Shown: positions 48,460-57,655 of the stretch, piece after piece
Position numbering within the stretch: position 1 is the first letter of the stretch
Layout: each line of letters starts with the position of its first letter
From: Pseudomonas sp. KNUC1026
GTDB taxonomy: Bacteria; Pseudomonadota; Gammaproteobacteria; Pseudomonadales; Pseudomonadaceae
NCBI RefSeq assembly: GCF_021650705.1
Contig: NZ_CP087138.1
Span: 4,573,501-4,637,500 of the forward strand
Length of the DNA: 64,000 bases
Reading direction: 5' to 3'
Notes under the pieces: model-generated
Database searches by the model: none
The model's input: the letters and a program-made list of their open reading frames with translations, nothing else
Told to the model about the DNA's origin: nothing
Position numbers and translations under genes: made by a program

Positions 48460-49767
48460 TTACAGGCTGCCAACCAGCGGGAAGGTTCCCAGCAGCAGGG
48501 CCGCGAGCAGGATGCACAGGCACACCAGCACCGCCCATTTGAGGGTGAAGCGCTGGTGGTCGCCAAATTCGATACCCGCCAGCGCAACCAGCAAGTAGGT
48601 CGAGGGTACCAATGGGCTGAGCAGATGCACCGGTTGCCCGACGATCGACGCGCGCGCCATCTCCACCGGTGTGATGCCGTAGTGGCTGGCGGCTTCGGCC
48701 AGCACCGGCAGCACGCCGTAATAGAAGGCGTCGTTGGACATGAAGAAGGTGAACGGCATGCTCACCAGCGCCGTGATAGGCGCCAGGTAAGGCCCCATGG
48801 CGTCCGGAATCACTGCCAGCAGGCTTTTCGACATGGCGCTGACCATGCCGGTGCCAGAGAGGATGCCGGTGAAGATGCCTGCCGCGAAAATCAGGCCGAC
48901 CACCGCCAACACATTGCCCGCATGGGCGGCGACGCGTTCTTTCTGCGCTTGCAGGCAGGGGTAGTTCACGATCATCGCGATGCTGAACGCCACCATGAAC
49001 AGCACCGGCAGCGGCAGCAGGCCGTTGATTAGCGCCACCATCAGCACCAAAGTGAGCAGGGCGTTGAACCACAACAGCTTGGGCCGGCGCGCCTCGGGGA
49101 ACTGCGACACGCTGATCTCGCTGTGCGCGTTCGGGTCGTCGGGTAACTTCAGCTCGCCAAGGCGTACGCGCTCGCGCTTGCCGTACCAGTAGGCGATCAG
49201 CAGGATCGCCACTACACCGGCGAGCATGGCCGGGATCATCGGCACGAAGATATCCGAAGGGTCCACATGCAGGGCGCTGGCAGCGCGCGCTGTCGGGCCA
49301 CCCCAGGGCGTCATGTTCATCACACCGCCCGCCAGGATGATCAGCCCCGCCATCAGCCGAGGGCTCATGCCCAGGCGTTGATACAGCGGCAGCAACGCAG
49401 CGCAGCAGATCATGTAGGTCGTGGCGCCATCACCATCGAGCGACACCACCAGCGCCAGGACGGCGGTACCCACCGATACCTTCAGCGGGTCGCCCTTGAC
49501 CAGGCGCAGAATGCCGCGCACGGCCGGGTCGAACAGGCCGGAGTCGATCATCAGGGCGAAATAGAGAATGGCGAACATCAGCATCACGCCGGTCGGCGCC
49601 AGTTTGCTGATGCCTTCGAGCATCATCGGGCCGATGTTGCTGGCGAAACCGCCGAACAGGGCGAAGAGAATCGGGATGATGATCAGCGCGATGAGCGCAG
49701 ACAGCCGTTTGGTCATGATCAGCACCATGAAGGTGATGACCATGGCAAAGCCAAGGAAAGTCAACAT
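48460..49767 (-). CDS. CitMHS-family citrate:metal symporter
   Basis: A 435-residue secondary transporter starting MLTFLGFAMVITFMVLIMTK. It has about 12 transmembrane segments. CitMHS family blocks are seen: VSLDGDGATTYMICCAALLPLY and GGVMNMTPWGGPTARAA, here each in part, and the late FFMSNDAFYYGVLPVLAE. These transporters import citrate bound to Mg or Ca ions with protons. It is 32 bases upstream of the terC gene, so the two may be cotranscribed. Confidence 0.91.
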   Translation of the reverse strand: MLTFLGFAMVITFMVLIMTKRLSALIALIIIPILFALFGGFASNIGPMMLEGISKLAPTGVMLMFAILYFALMIDSGLFDPAVRGILRLVKGDPLKVSVGTAVLALVVSLDGDGATTYMICCAALLPLYQRLGMSPRLMAGLIILAGGVMNMTPWGGPTARAASALHVDPSDIFVPMIPAMLAGVVAILLIAYWYGKRERVRLGELKLPDDPNAHSEISVSQFPEARRPKLLWFNALLTLVLMVALINGLLPLPVLFMVAFSIAMIVNYPCLQAQKERVAAHAGNVLAVVGLIFAAGIFTGILSGTGMVSAMSKSLLAVIPDAMGPYLAPITALVSMPFTFFMSNDAFYYGVLPVLAEAASHYGITPVEMARASIVGQPVHLLSPLVPSTYLLVALAGIEFGDHQRFTLKWAVLVCLCILLAALLLGTFPLVGSL

Positions 49768-49852
49768 TGCAGCACCCTTGTTGTTTTTGTGTTCTGGGGC
49801 CGATGGTATTGGGGCAAGCTTTCACGAGGCTTTCTGAGTGCGTCGGGCGGGC

Positions 49853-50632
49853 TCAGGGGGCGGTGGTGGATTCGCGGTCGATGTCTTCGGGCCACTTGAC
49901 CTTGGGAGCCCAGCGGCGGAAGGGGCTGTACCAGACGAGTTCGTTCGGGTCGCGGGGGGTGTCGAAGGGTGGGAGGGCGTCGGGGCCTTTTTCCATGTAG
50001 GTGTGGATATAAAGCCAGGGATCTTCGGAAGCGTTGTTGTAATTCAGCGGAAATCGGTCGATTACTCTGTTGGTGCCGAGTTTGACGATTGATAGCATGA
50101 TTCCGCACCGATTGCGCGTGCCAGAGCCAGTTGACCAAAGTTCGGCACGCACTTGTGGCCAGTCGTATATGACGATTCTGATCGGCCAAGGGCGCCAAGC
50201 AGCCCAATGACAGAATTTGAAATTATAAGCGTATAGTTTCTGGCGGGCGTAGTTGAAGCGGATCGGCTCGTTCAAGGGTGTTTCCAAGTCTATGCGCAGT
50301 GCAATAACAGCTATCCAAAGAATAATCGGCAGCATCAGAATTGCGCTTGCTTTGGAACTGATGCCGATGGTTGCCCAGCCGTTAACCAATAAGTAAATCA
50401 ACACAGGCACCAATAGCAGGAATAAAAATCCAAAGAGTGCCGCCAACCCACGAATCGATAAGCTGGACCTGCGGATCTCTAAAAAAATCCTGCTTTTAAA
50501 ATTAAGTTTTATGGGCGTATGCGAGATGGTATATACGAAATGTCTTCCCGGATCGACCAGGTCTTTTTTCCAGCCTGGTGAAGGCGGAGCTAAATTTGGC
50601 GTGTCGGATTTCGGTGATCTACTGTAGCTCAT
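49853..50632 (-). CDS. DUF6708-type membrane protein, putative immunity to the VasX-like effector
   Basis: The 259-residue protein has a cytoplasmic N-terminus, two transmembrane helices (LAALFGFLFLLLVPVLIYLLV, given as about residues 63-83, and SAILMLPIILWIAVIAL at about 92-108) and a C-terminal soluble domain with several Trp (WAAWRPWP, FRRWAPKVKWP). Its ATG overlaps the stop of the effector gene (ATGA). Base composition is AT-rich compared with the flanks. Type VI pore-forming effectors are commonly paired with such membrane proteins for self-protection; the DUF6708 name is recalled from similar annotated neighbours. Confidence 0.65.
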   Translation of the reverse strand: MSYSRSPKSDTPNLAPPSPGWKKDLVDPGRHFVYTISHTPIKLNFKSRIFLEIRRSSLSIRGLAALFGFLFLLLVPVLIYLLVNGWATIGISSKASAILMLPIILWIAVIALRIDLETPLNEPIRFNYARQKLYAYNFKFCHWAAWRPWPIRIVIYDWPQVRAELWSTGSGTRNRCGIMLSIVKLGTNRVIDRFPLNYNNASEDPWLYIHTYMEKGPDALPPFDTPRDPNELVWYSPFRRWAPKVKWPEDIDRESTTAP

Positions 50633-53600
50633 TGTTTGCTCTTATGTAGGATTTTCAATGGCCGAGAATTTCTTGAATGATCAGGCCAATAATCCACGGA
50701 AGCCTCAAGAAAATCAGTGATATTCGTTTGATTTAATTGAAGAGATCCCGTTATTTTCAAAGCATTTTCGCTTTCCGAGATGCTTACGTTGCGAGCGCTA
50801 GGTGATTTGATGGCGCGTACAGAAAAATAGGTTGGATCGAGTATCTCGAGATCGCCGTCTTCACTACCCGATATCAATGTAAGCGCCGTATCAAAATCCG
50901 TGGCCTTGCTCGTTATCTTGAATGCATAGCGGGACAGTCCCTTTTGATACTCCGGAAGTATTATTTTGAAATTCAAATATGCTAGGGCTGCGACTGACGC
51001 ACCATCTCTGAAGATAGGTGCTTCGGTTTGATCGGACGACTCCCCCTCATCCACCAATTTGATCTGGACGGAAACGTCTGCCGACGCCCCCAAAATAGCG
51101 ACGTTCAGTTCATTGGTGGATATATCAAACTGGTTTGAGCTTAGCCACTGCCTAGCCTCCATGGGCAACCCCCACAAAGTCTTTCTTACCCAATTTTCAA
51201 TCGCGGCTGACTCGAGGTTTTTAGCGCTTTTGAAAAATACATAGGCAACCAGCATGAACGCGATCCCAATACCTGTTGCGCCAAGGACATAAGAGGCACC
51301 TAGTGCTGCGTAAATAAAAAAGGCTGATGAAGCTAAGGAAGCTGTCCCGGCAATCACGTAGTCGAAGCCTGCTGCTGCATCTTTCTGCAGATAGCTTCTG
51401 ATAGCTGCTGTGTAATACGAAACAGCATCCGCGATCCCAGCCAACGCCGCGATAGCCGCACCTCGTTTCGCAATCTCCACTCCCAACGTCGTTGCATTTA
51501 TCCCTGCGCCCACCACCCACCCAGGCCGCGCCACCTGCACCGCAAACCCCGCTGCCTCAACTCCCATCCCGATCACCCCAAATGTTGCCGACCCCACTGC
51601 AGCCAGCGCCTCCGCCCGTTCATCACTCGCCACCTCCAACAGCGCTTTGTAATTACGCAGCAAACTGTCCTGCTGAAACCACAACCCACCCAGGCTCAGC
51701 AGCATCGGCGCGGTCCCAGGCTTGTATCCTTTCACCGCATCCTGCAAGTCCCACAGCGCATTCCTGGCCAGCAACTGCGCCATGGAGGCGTTGATCTTCA
51801 GCTCCTGCACGCTGTTCGCCAGGCCACTTTGCAGCCCGCCCAACCCAATACCGATGGCACGCACATTAGCCATTGCTCCGTTACGCGCGAGCTCGCCCGC
51901 CTGGGCAAGCCGTGCGTTGAGCGCACCCGCACTCTCCAGCGTCCAGAGTGTGACGGTGATGAGCTTCTCGCTGCGGGTTGAGATGGCAGCGGTGAATGCG
52001 GCGTTCATGACTGTTGCGCGTACTTTCGCCTGGCCCGGTTTGCGCAGGTTGTCGTCCAGCGTCTTGATGAAGGCTTCAGTGCGGGTACGCAGGGTGTTGT
52101 TGAGCAGCTTGAGGTATTCGCCAACTGTGAGTTGCACAATCATGGGCGTGAAGTACAGGCCTGCATAGCGCAGCATGGCGATGCTGTGGAGATGGCCGAC
52201 CAGCGCCCGTGCCTGCTGGCTGAGCCGGGGGCCGAGGGTGTGCTGGGCATTGTTGGCGGCGGCGAGCAGCTGGGCGCTGGCGTTCTGCACTGCCTCGGTC
52301 ATCAGCTTCTTGCCCTCATCGCTGGTGATCAGGCCCTTGATACTGTCGTACACCTTGTACAGTTCATCGCCGGCGAGGCCGGTTTTCACTTGTTCCAGCA
52401 AAGCTTGATGCTTGGCCAGCAGACTTTGATAGAACAGGCTGTCGGTGTCTTCGAGCAGGCGTTTCCATAGTGCCTGGGTCGGCCCCAGTGGCTGATCTTC
52501 AACGGATAGCCGCTCGGTCGGCCCGCCGCCAGCACGGCCGATACCATCTGGATGAAACCCTGAAGCGACAGCGAGCAGTCGGCGCTGTAGTCGTTTTCAG
52601 CGATTAGGGTGAATAAGGGATCGGTGCTTTGCTGTGCGTACAGTGAGCCCAAATCATCGACGCTCTTCTGCCACCGATCCAGCTCGCGTTGGTAGGCCGT
52701 ATCGAATGCCGCTCGGGCACTTTCGTCATAGCGTTCATCGAGCCGGGCCAATGCCTCCTTGCGATGCTGTGCAGTGACCGCAGCGGCGCTGACTGGCGGC
52801 AGCGCTGCCTTTTCTCCGAAATAGCCGCTGTTCCATTTCTCGCGACGCGCACGCTTCTCTTTGACCGCTTCCTCCGCCTGCGCCTCTGCACTACGCTCAT
52901 AGGCCGCGCGCAGCCCAAGCAGCGTTTGCGAGGTGAAGTATTCAAACCGCCGCTGCGGCTCGGCCCGCCATTGCTGCATGGCCTCGAACCGCGCCAGGCG
53001 CTGGGCGTTGAGCTCTTGCAGCACGCCGACCGGGTCATCGAGGGTGATCGCCAGCACGCCTTGCGGCAGTTTTTCGCGCTCGGTCAGTGTCTGGATGTAG
53101 GCCTGAAATACGTGGGGCAGTTTCCAGCGCGAGCAGAAGCCGTGAGTGCTGGCGAATTTATCAAGCTGTCGGGTTGCAAATTCCAGCACCGAATCCAGGC
53201 CCATGTGCTTAGCCGCCATGGCGATGCCGAGCTGCGCCGGCTGTTCGCGGGCGACCGCAAGGTCCACTTTCCGAAAGCGCGCCCCTAGCGGCGACCCGCC
53301 TTGGACGGCCTTTTTATAAAGATCGAGCACCTCACCCGGCCAGGGATCATTGGCGAAAGCCAGCCAGGCCTTGCTGTAGCGGGCGGTGTCGATATTGATG
53401 AACGAAGCAGGAAGCTGGTGATTGTTACGGATGCACTGCTCGGTGACCGGCGCCGGCGGGGCGAGCGGCATCTGCAACGGCACGAACTGCCGCAACAGGC
53501 CTTGCTCGGTCACCTCGTAGGCCTGCCATACCCGGGCGTCGAGCAGGACGTACAGGTAACCCTGTCGCAGTGTGCGCAACTGGCCCAATTGCGCTGTGGT

Positions 53601-53795
53601 TACATCGGCGTCGATATCACCGGCCGGCGTGGCAAAGGCACTGCGCAGCGGCAGGATCGGCAAGCCAGCGCGCTGGCAGGTGGCACAACGGCCCACCGGC
53701 ACCGGGTCGTTCTCGGCCAGGAGGATTTCGAGGGGGAGTGCTGCTTCATGGCGGGGGGAACCCGTTCCGGCTGCTCGGGAAGCGCATGGGAGCAT
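50629..53795 (-). pseudogene. VasX-like type VI secretion effector, one frameshift
   Basis: Two frames join into about 1050 residues. The N-terminal toxin VasX region is recognised by CATCQRAGLPILPLRSAFA followed by TLRQGYLYVLL, with an Arg/Glu-rich coiled region around 52.7-52.9 kb. The second half has Ala-rich helices and hydrophobic segments (AIAALAGIADAVSYY, then ASLASSAFFIYAALGASYVL) that could insert in a membrane, and a C-terminal soluble part. The break is at 52518-52526, where one G appears missing on the minus strand. The C-terminal 850 bases are AT-rich. The start is uncertain; ATGs lie at 53795 and near 53749. No T6SS core genes are in the window. Confidence 0.75.
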
Positions 53796-53860
53796 GCCGG
53801 GAACGGGCGGTTGAATAGGCGAAGCTCTGAAACCCGGACTCGGTCGGTTTCGTATTTGAG

Positions 53861-55818
53861 CTACAGCGTCAGCCCACCGCTAGCCTTGTGCAGGTCGCGC
53901 AAGTGCTGGCCGATCAGCTTGAGGTTCGCTTCACTGGCCTCGATGCCCTGCACGCGCTCGGGACTCAACAGGGCACGGATTTCCTTGTCCAGGCTGACGT
54001 TGAGCTGCTGGAGTTTCTTCTGCCGTTCGCTGCTTTCGCGCTCCAGGCGCTGCCATTCGCCTTGTTGGGGCAGCCCGTAGCCATCGCTGCCCAGCAGCTC
54101 TGCCGGGCGGCTGAGGAAGCCGCTGCCGGCCAGTATCGCTTCCAGAGTGCCGTTGGCATTGGCAACGTTCGGGTCGTTGGCGGCGCGAGCATTGAGGTAG
54201 CGTTGTTTGACCTCGTCCTGTGCCAGCAGCAATTGCCGCCGAAAGCCTGCCTGTTCAAGTAACAGCAAGGCGGCGCTGGCTCGCAGGTCGGCCTGCTCGA
54301 ACCAGGGGCGGCGATCTTCCGGGTTTTGCTCAAGCCACTGTTCGACGCTCTTTTGTTTGATCGGCAAGCGCTCGCGTACCACCTTGAACATCGCGTCGTA
54401 ACGGTCACGGTAGGAGTCGAACAGGTAACCGCGGCGCAGGGCTTCTTTCTTGTCATCCAGCACATGGGTGTCGGCCAGGCCCCGGCCTTGCAGCACGCGC
54501 AGCAAGCCGTTGGGTACGATACTGTCCAAGCCCTCCAGGGAACCCACGTCGGTACCGCTGCGCAGCAACTTGAGGGTCTCTACTGCGCAATTGTTGGAGA
54601 GGAAATAGTAGCTGCCGTCGTAGCTCCAGTGCATTTCAGCGGCGTGGCGCACCAAGGATTCGATCTGGGCCCGGTCGAGCTTGAGTGGTACCGACGCCAG
54701 GCTGCGCAGTTCGATCTTGGTGTATTCGTCGATGACCTGATTCAGCGGCAGCACGAACAGCCGCGATGGATATTGGCCATTCAGGCCGCCCCAGGTCGAG
54801 AGCTGTACATCGTTGACGAACGCGCGATACGACAGTACCAGGCTCTGGTCCAGGTCCAGCCGGCAATCCGGCCCGCGAGGGCGGCCGGGGCGCAGATCAC
54901 CAGGCGCAGCATGCTGTGGCCCCAGCGGCTTACCCAGTTCTGGTTGGCTTCGGCCAGCAGATAGTCCACTTCATAGACCCGCTCGGGGTCGATCTTGCCC
55001 AATGGCTCGCGGGCGAAATCACTGCCAGCGTTCAGGTAGGGCAACTCGCTGGGGCACTGCGCGGCCTTATCCGGTGCCCAGCCGAACTGCGCCTTGTACC
55101 ATGCGAAGAGTTCAGGCCGGCGGCAGGGGTAGCTGGGGTCGAGCAGGAAATACTCCATGTTGACCGCCACGAACTCACGAGCGTTGGTGGTCTCGTAGAG
55201 GTCCGGGCTGCGCGCGATCTGGCGGTTGTCTACCTCGCGCTGCCCGCGTTGGCCGATCGACTGCGGCCAGCCGGCCAGGTCCAGAAGGCGAGGGTCATCA
55301 CTCAGGGTGAAGCGGCGGTCGGTTTCGCCACGGCAATCGTCGGCCAGGCCCACATCACCATTGGCCTGCATTTGCCGCTGGCAACGCAGGATTACCGCGC
55401 GTTGCTCGGCAGGCCAGAGGCGGGCGCGGTCATAGATGTGGGTGAGCTCATGCAGCACAGTGGCCAGCAGTTCCTGGCGTACGGTGCCGTGGGGGCGGCC
55501 GGTCTGCTGGGTTGCAGCGCTGCCGTCGGTAAGGCCGGGCAGCAGCTTGAGATTGAGCTCCAACTCCGAAACTGGGCTGGCCTCGCCGTAAGCCGCCGCC
55601 GGAAGGGCATCTGACCAGCGCACGCTGACCGTACGGTCGAGCCGCTGCTTGAAGCTTGGCGGCAGGTGCGCCATGGCATCATCAAGCAGGGTTTGGCTGG
55701 CGCTTTGCTGCGCTGTGCTCAAACCTTGGGTATCCAGTTCGAGCGCCAGGGCTGCCATCGCACTGCTGGTACCGGCCCAGAGCACCACGCCCAGCAGCCA
55801 GCCGACCAGGCACCTCAC
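53861..55818 (-). pseudogene. Exported zincin/DUF4105 protein, one frameshift
   Basis: A GTG at 55818 starts MRCLVGWLLGVVLWAG (signal peptide ending near AMA). The N-terminal half is zincin-like, with HELTHIYD (His123, Glu124, His127) and a downstream REFVAVNMEYF helix that could supply the third ligand. The second half is a DUF4105 domain: RWGHSMLRLVICAP and YYFLSNNCAVETL. The end is a long helix. The frame breaks near 54885 (one G short). It overlaps the stop of the first DUF2388 gene by GTGA, so it belongs to one operon with the three DUF2388 genes. Confidence 0.75.
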
Positions 55819-56135
55819 AGTGCGAGGATAGCCTCTGCCAACTGCTGATCGCTTGCACCTTCCGCTTCGGGCAGGTGCGCGCGCAGCGTATTGAATGCAG
55901 CTTCCAGTTGCACGCCACGGTAGCCGCCGCTGCTGGCGACGTAGCTGGCGGCGTCGTCCTTGGCGGCCATCACCACCTTGGAGTCACGGACCGAAGTGGT
56001 GGTATCGGAGGTAAAGTCGATCGAGCGGCCGAAGGCACGGACGATGATGTTACTGGTAGCCACCAGGGTGTGGGCCTGGGCGAGGTCCGCCACTGCGAGC
56101 AGGCTGAGGGTGGCCGCGATCAACGACTTGCGCAT
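55815..56135 (-). CDS. DUF2388 exported protein, third of tandem set
   Basis: A 106-residue protein with signal MRKSLIAATLSLLAVADLAQA. The mature part carries the family core KDDAASYVASSGGYRG followed by VQLEAAFNTLRAHLP and a terminal DQQLAEAILAL. It overlaps the start of the zincin/DUF4105 gene (GTGA). The protein has no Cys and no catalytic motif. Databases sometimes mislabel this family as Holliday-junction resolvase; the exported form argues against that. Confidence 0.82.
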   Translation of the reverse strand: MRKSLIAATLSLLAVADLAQAHTLVATSNIIVRAFGRSIDFTSDTTTSVRDSKVVMAAKDDAASYVASSGGYRGVQLEAAFNTLRAHLPEAEGASDQQLAEAILAL

Positions 56136-56173
56136 CTAAGGGTGTCTCCGGGGGTTGCGGTAACGATAAGTGC

Positions 56174-56467
56174 TCATTGGACGAGGATGGCCTGCGCCAG
56201 TTCAAGGTCGCCCGCATGAAGTTTGGGGTGGTGCTCACGCAGGTGGCCTAGCGCTGCTTCAAGCCTGGCTCCGCGGATATCACCGCCGCTGGCGACGAAA
56301 GCTGCCGCGTCATCCTGAGCTGCACTGACAAGCTTGTGTTCGAACGGCGTGCTGGTCAGCTTGCTGGTGACATACCCACTGATGACCACGCCTTGGGTAG
56401 TGGTGTCGAACGCCTGAGCGCTGCTCGCCCAGGCCAACAGGAGGCAAAGCGGTAGGAGTTTGTGCAT
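56174..56467 (-). CDS. DUF2388 exported protein, second of tandem set
   Basis: A 97-residue protein with signal MHKLLPLCLLLAWASSAQA. The core is QDDAAAFVASGGDIRGARLE and the end is LELAQAILVQ. It aligns along its length with the two flanking DUF2388 proteins but only shares the core pattern (DDAA-FVA-G--RG--LE-A), so the copies have diverged well. It lies 38 bases before the third copy. Confidence 0.82.
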   Translation of the reverse strand: MHKLLPLCLLLAWASSAQAFDTTTQGVVISGYVTSKLTSTPFEHKLVSAAQDDAAAFVASGGDIRGARLEAALGHLREHHPKLHAGDLELAQAILVQ

Positions 56468-56585
56468 CGAACTGCCAATAGCTGTGAAACATGAGCAGCA
56501 AGGCTAGCGGAACGCTCTGGAGCGGGCTAGCCCTGAAGGTGGCTCGGGAAACATTAATGTACAAACTTTCATCGCGCCGACGCCG

Positions 56586-56903
56586 TCATTGGGCGGCCAG
56601 AATGGCCTGCGCCAGTTTGGCATCAGAGGCCTGCAGCGTTGGCTGCTGGCTACGGATGAAGGCAAAGGCGCTCTCCAGCTGTGCCCCTCGCACTTCGCCA
56701 GAGGTGGCTACGAAACTGGCGGCGTCTTCGCGGGCAGCGCGCACGATCTTGTTGTCACGCAGCGAGGAGGTTGCGTCGGAAGTTGCATTGGTACTGGCGT
56801 TCACGCCACGCACCAGTGCATCTGTGGTTACGACGAAGCTGCTGGCGTTCGCGCCGCAGGACATAACCAGTAACAAGGCGCCGGTGTAATGGACAGCTTT
56901 CAT
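56586..56903 (-). CDS. DUF2388 exported protein, first of tandem set
   Basis: A 105-residue protein starting MKAVHYTGALLLVMSCGANA at 56903; a longer frame to 57056 exists, but the signal peptide sets the start. The core is REDAASFVATSGEVRGAQLE and the end KLAQAILAAQ. It heads the series DUF2388 x3 then zincin/DUF4105. An ACTGTAC motif copy lies 83 bases upstream (56986-56997), in promoter range. Confidence 0.82.
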   Translation of the reverse strand: MKAVHYTGALLLVMSCGANASSFVVTTDALVRGVNASTNATSDATSSLRDNKIVRAAREDAASFVATSGEVRGAQLESAFAFIRSQQPTLQASDAKLAQAILAAQ

Positions 56904-56985
56904 GGGCAGGGTCTCGAAGTCGGAAGGCAAGCGGCTCATTAGAGCCTTTCCTGCCGCAAGGTTCCAGAGTAGGTAAGCCAAGCGA

Positions 56986-56997
56986 AAACTGTACTGG
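56986..56997. promoter_or_regulatory. ACTGTAC-type repeated motif, copy 1
   Basis: AAACTGTACTGG occurs 83 bases upstream of the first DUF2388 start. Copies with the same core are found around the DUF1127 promoter at 57419-57427, 57488-57499, 57567-57576 and 57622-57632. The shared spacing to two minus-strand genes suggests a common regulator, which I cannot name. Confidence 0.45.
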
Positions 56998-57054
56998 TAA
57001 TTTTTTAACTCATAGAAACTGTTATTGGATTCGATAACCCTCTGAACAGGCAAC

Positions 57055-57088
57055 AAAAAACCCGCATCGGGAACACCGTGCGGGTTTT
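57055..57088 (-). terminator. Intrinsic terminator of the DUF1127 gene
   Basis: On the minus strand CCCGCA - 12-base loop - TGCGGG is followed by TTTTTTG, 33 bases after the DUF1127 stop. Confidence 0.85.
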
Positions 57089-57120
57089 GGAATGCCTTGC
57101 GAGCTTCGCTCGCGCTGGCA

Positions 57121-57333
57121 TCAACGCCAGAAAGGCTTGCTCAGCTCTTCGTAGCGCTGGGATTCGCTGATGCCGGCGTCGGCCAGAAGGCGCGAATCCA
57201 GGCGAGCCAGTTGATGGCGGCTGGCGATGCGGCGCTGCCACAGGCTCACGTTAGCGGCTACGCGGAGCATCAACGAGGTAGGTTGAGCGGCGCGTTGTTT
57301 GAACTGAATGCCGGAACTGAGGGTACGTTCCAT
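57121..57333 (-). CDS. DUF1127 (YjiS-like) small protein
   Basis: A 70-residue protein; the ATG at 57333 is preferred over 57342 because AAGG then sits nine bases upstream. The C-terminal DUF1127 domain is LWQRRIASRHQLARLDSRLLAD followed by AGISESQRYEELSKPFWR, an Arg-rich helix pair with the conserved LDSRLLADAGIS. Some members act on RNA or in phosphate and stress responses. It has its own terminator and a motif-rich upstream region. Confidence 0.85.
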   Translation of the reverse strand: MERTLSSGIQFKQRAAQPTSLMLRVAANVSLWQRRIASRHQLARLDSRLLADAGISESQRYEELSKPFWR

Positions 57334-57655
57334 GGTGATCATCCTTCCGCTTTTGGCGGGACTAGAGAAGTGGTTTGAACTTGGAACAAATGATGCGCTT
57401 CCCGAGGCCGTCGCTAAAGGTACAGTTGTGCAATATTGTGGTCAGTCAGTCAGCTGTTATAGCCCCCTGTTGCGCTCATTTTGGGGCAAACTGTACTGGT
57501 TCGCACCTGTTTGGTGCATTTATAAAGAAAGGGATGGGGTTTATAACGGGAATAGGGTGTTTTCGAGCGGTACAGTAGAACAGTTTTAGTGAGGTGCGAC
57601 AGGGCGCCGCACTCCCCCTCTAAACTGTACCGCTCTCAGTCAAACAGATCGGCCG
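57334..57655. promoter_or_regulatory. Upstream region of DUF1127 with four copies of a GTACAGT/ACTGTAC motif
   Basis: No coding frame is supported. The motif occurs at 57419-57427 (GGTACAGTT), 57488-57499 (AAACTGTACTGG), 57565-57576 (GAGCGGTACAGT) and 57622-57635 (AAACTGTACCGCTC). The last two form a perfect 12-bp inverted repeat, GAGCGGTACAGT / ACTGTACCGCTC, 47 bases apart. It may be a multi-site operator or a large RNA stem. Confidence 0.5.
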
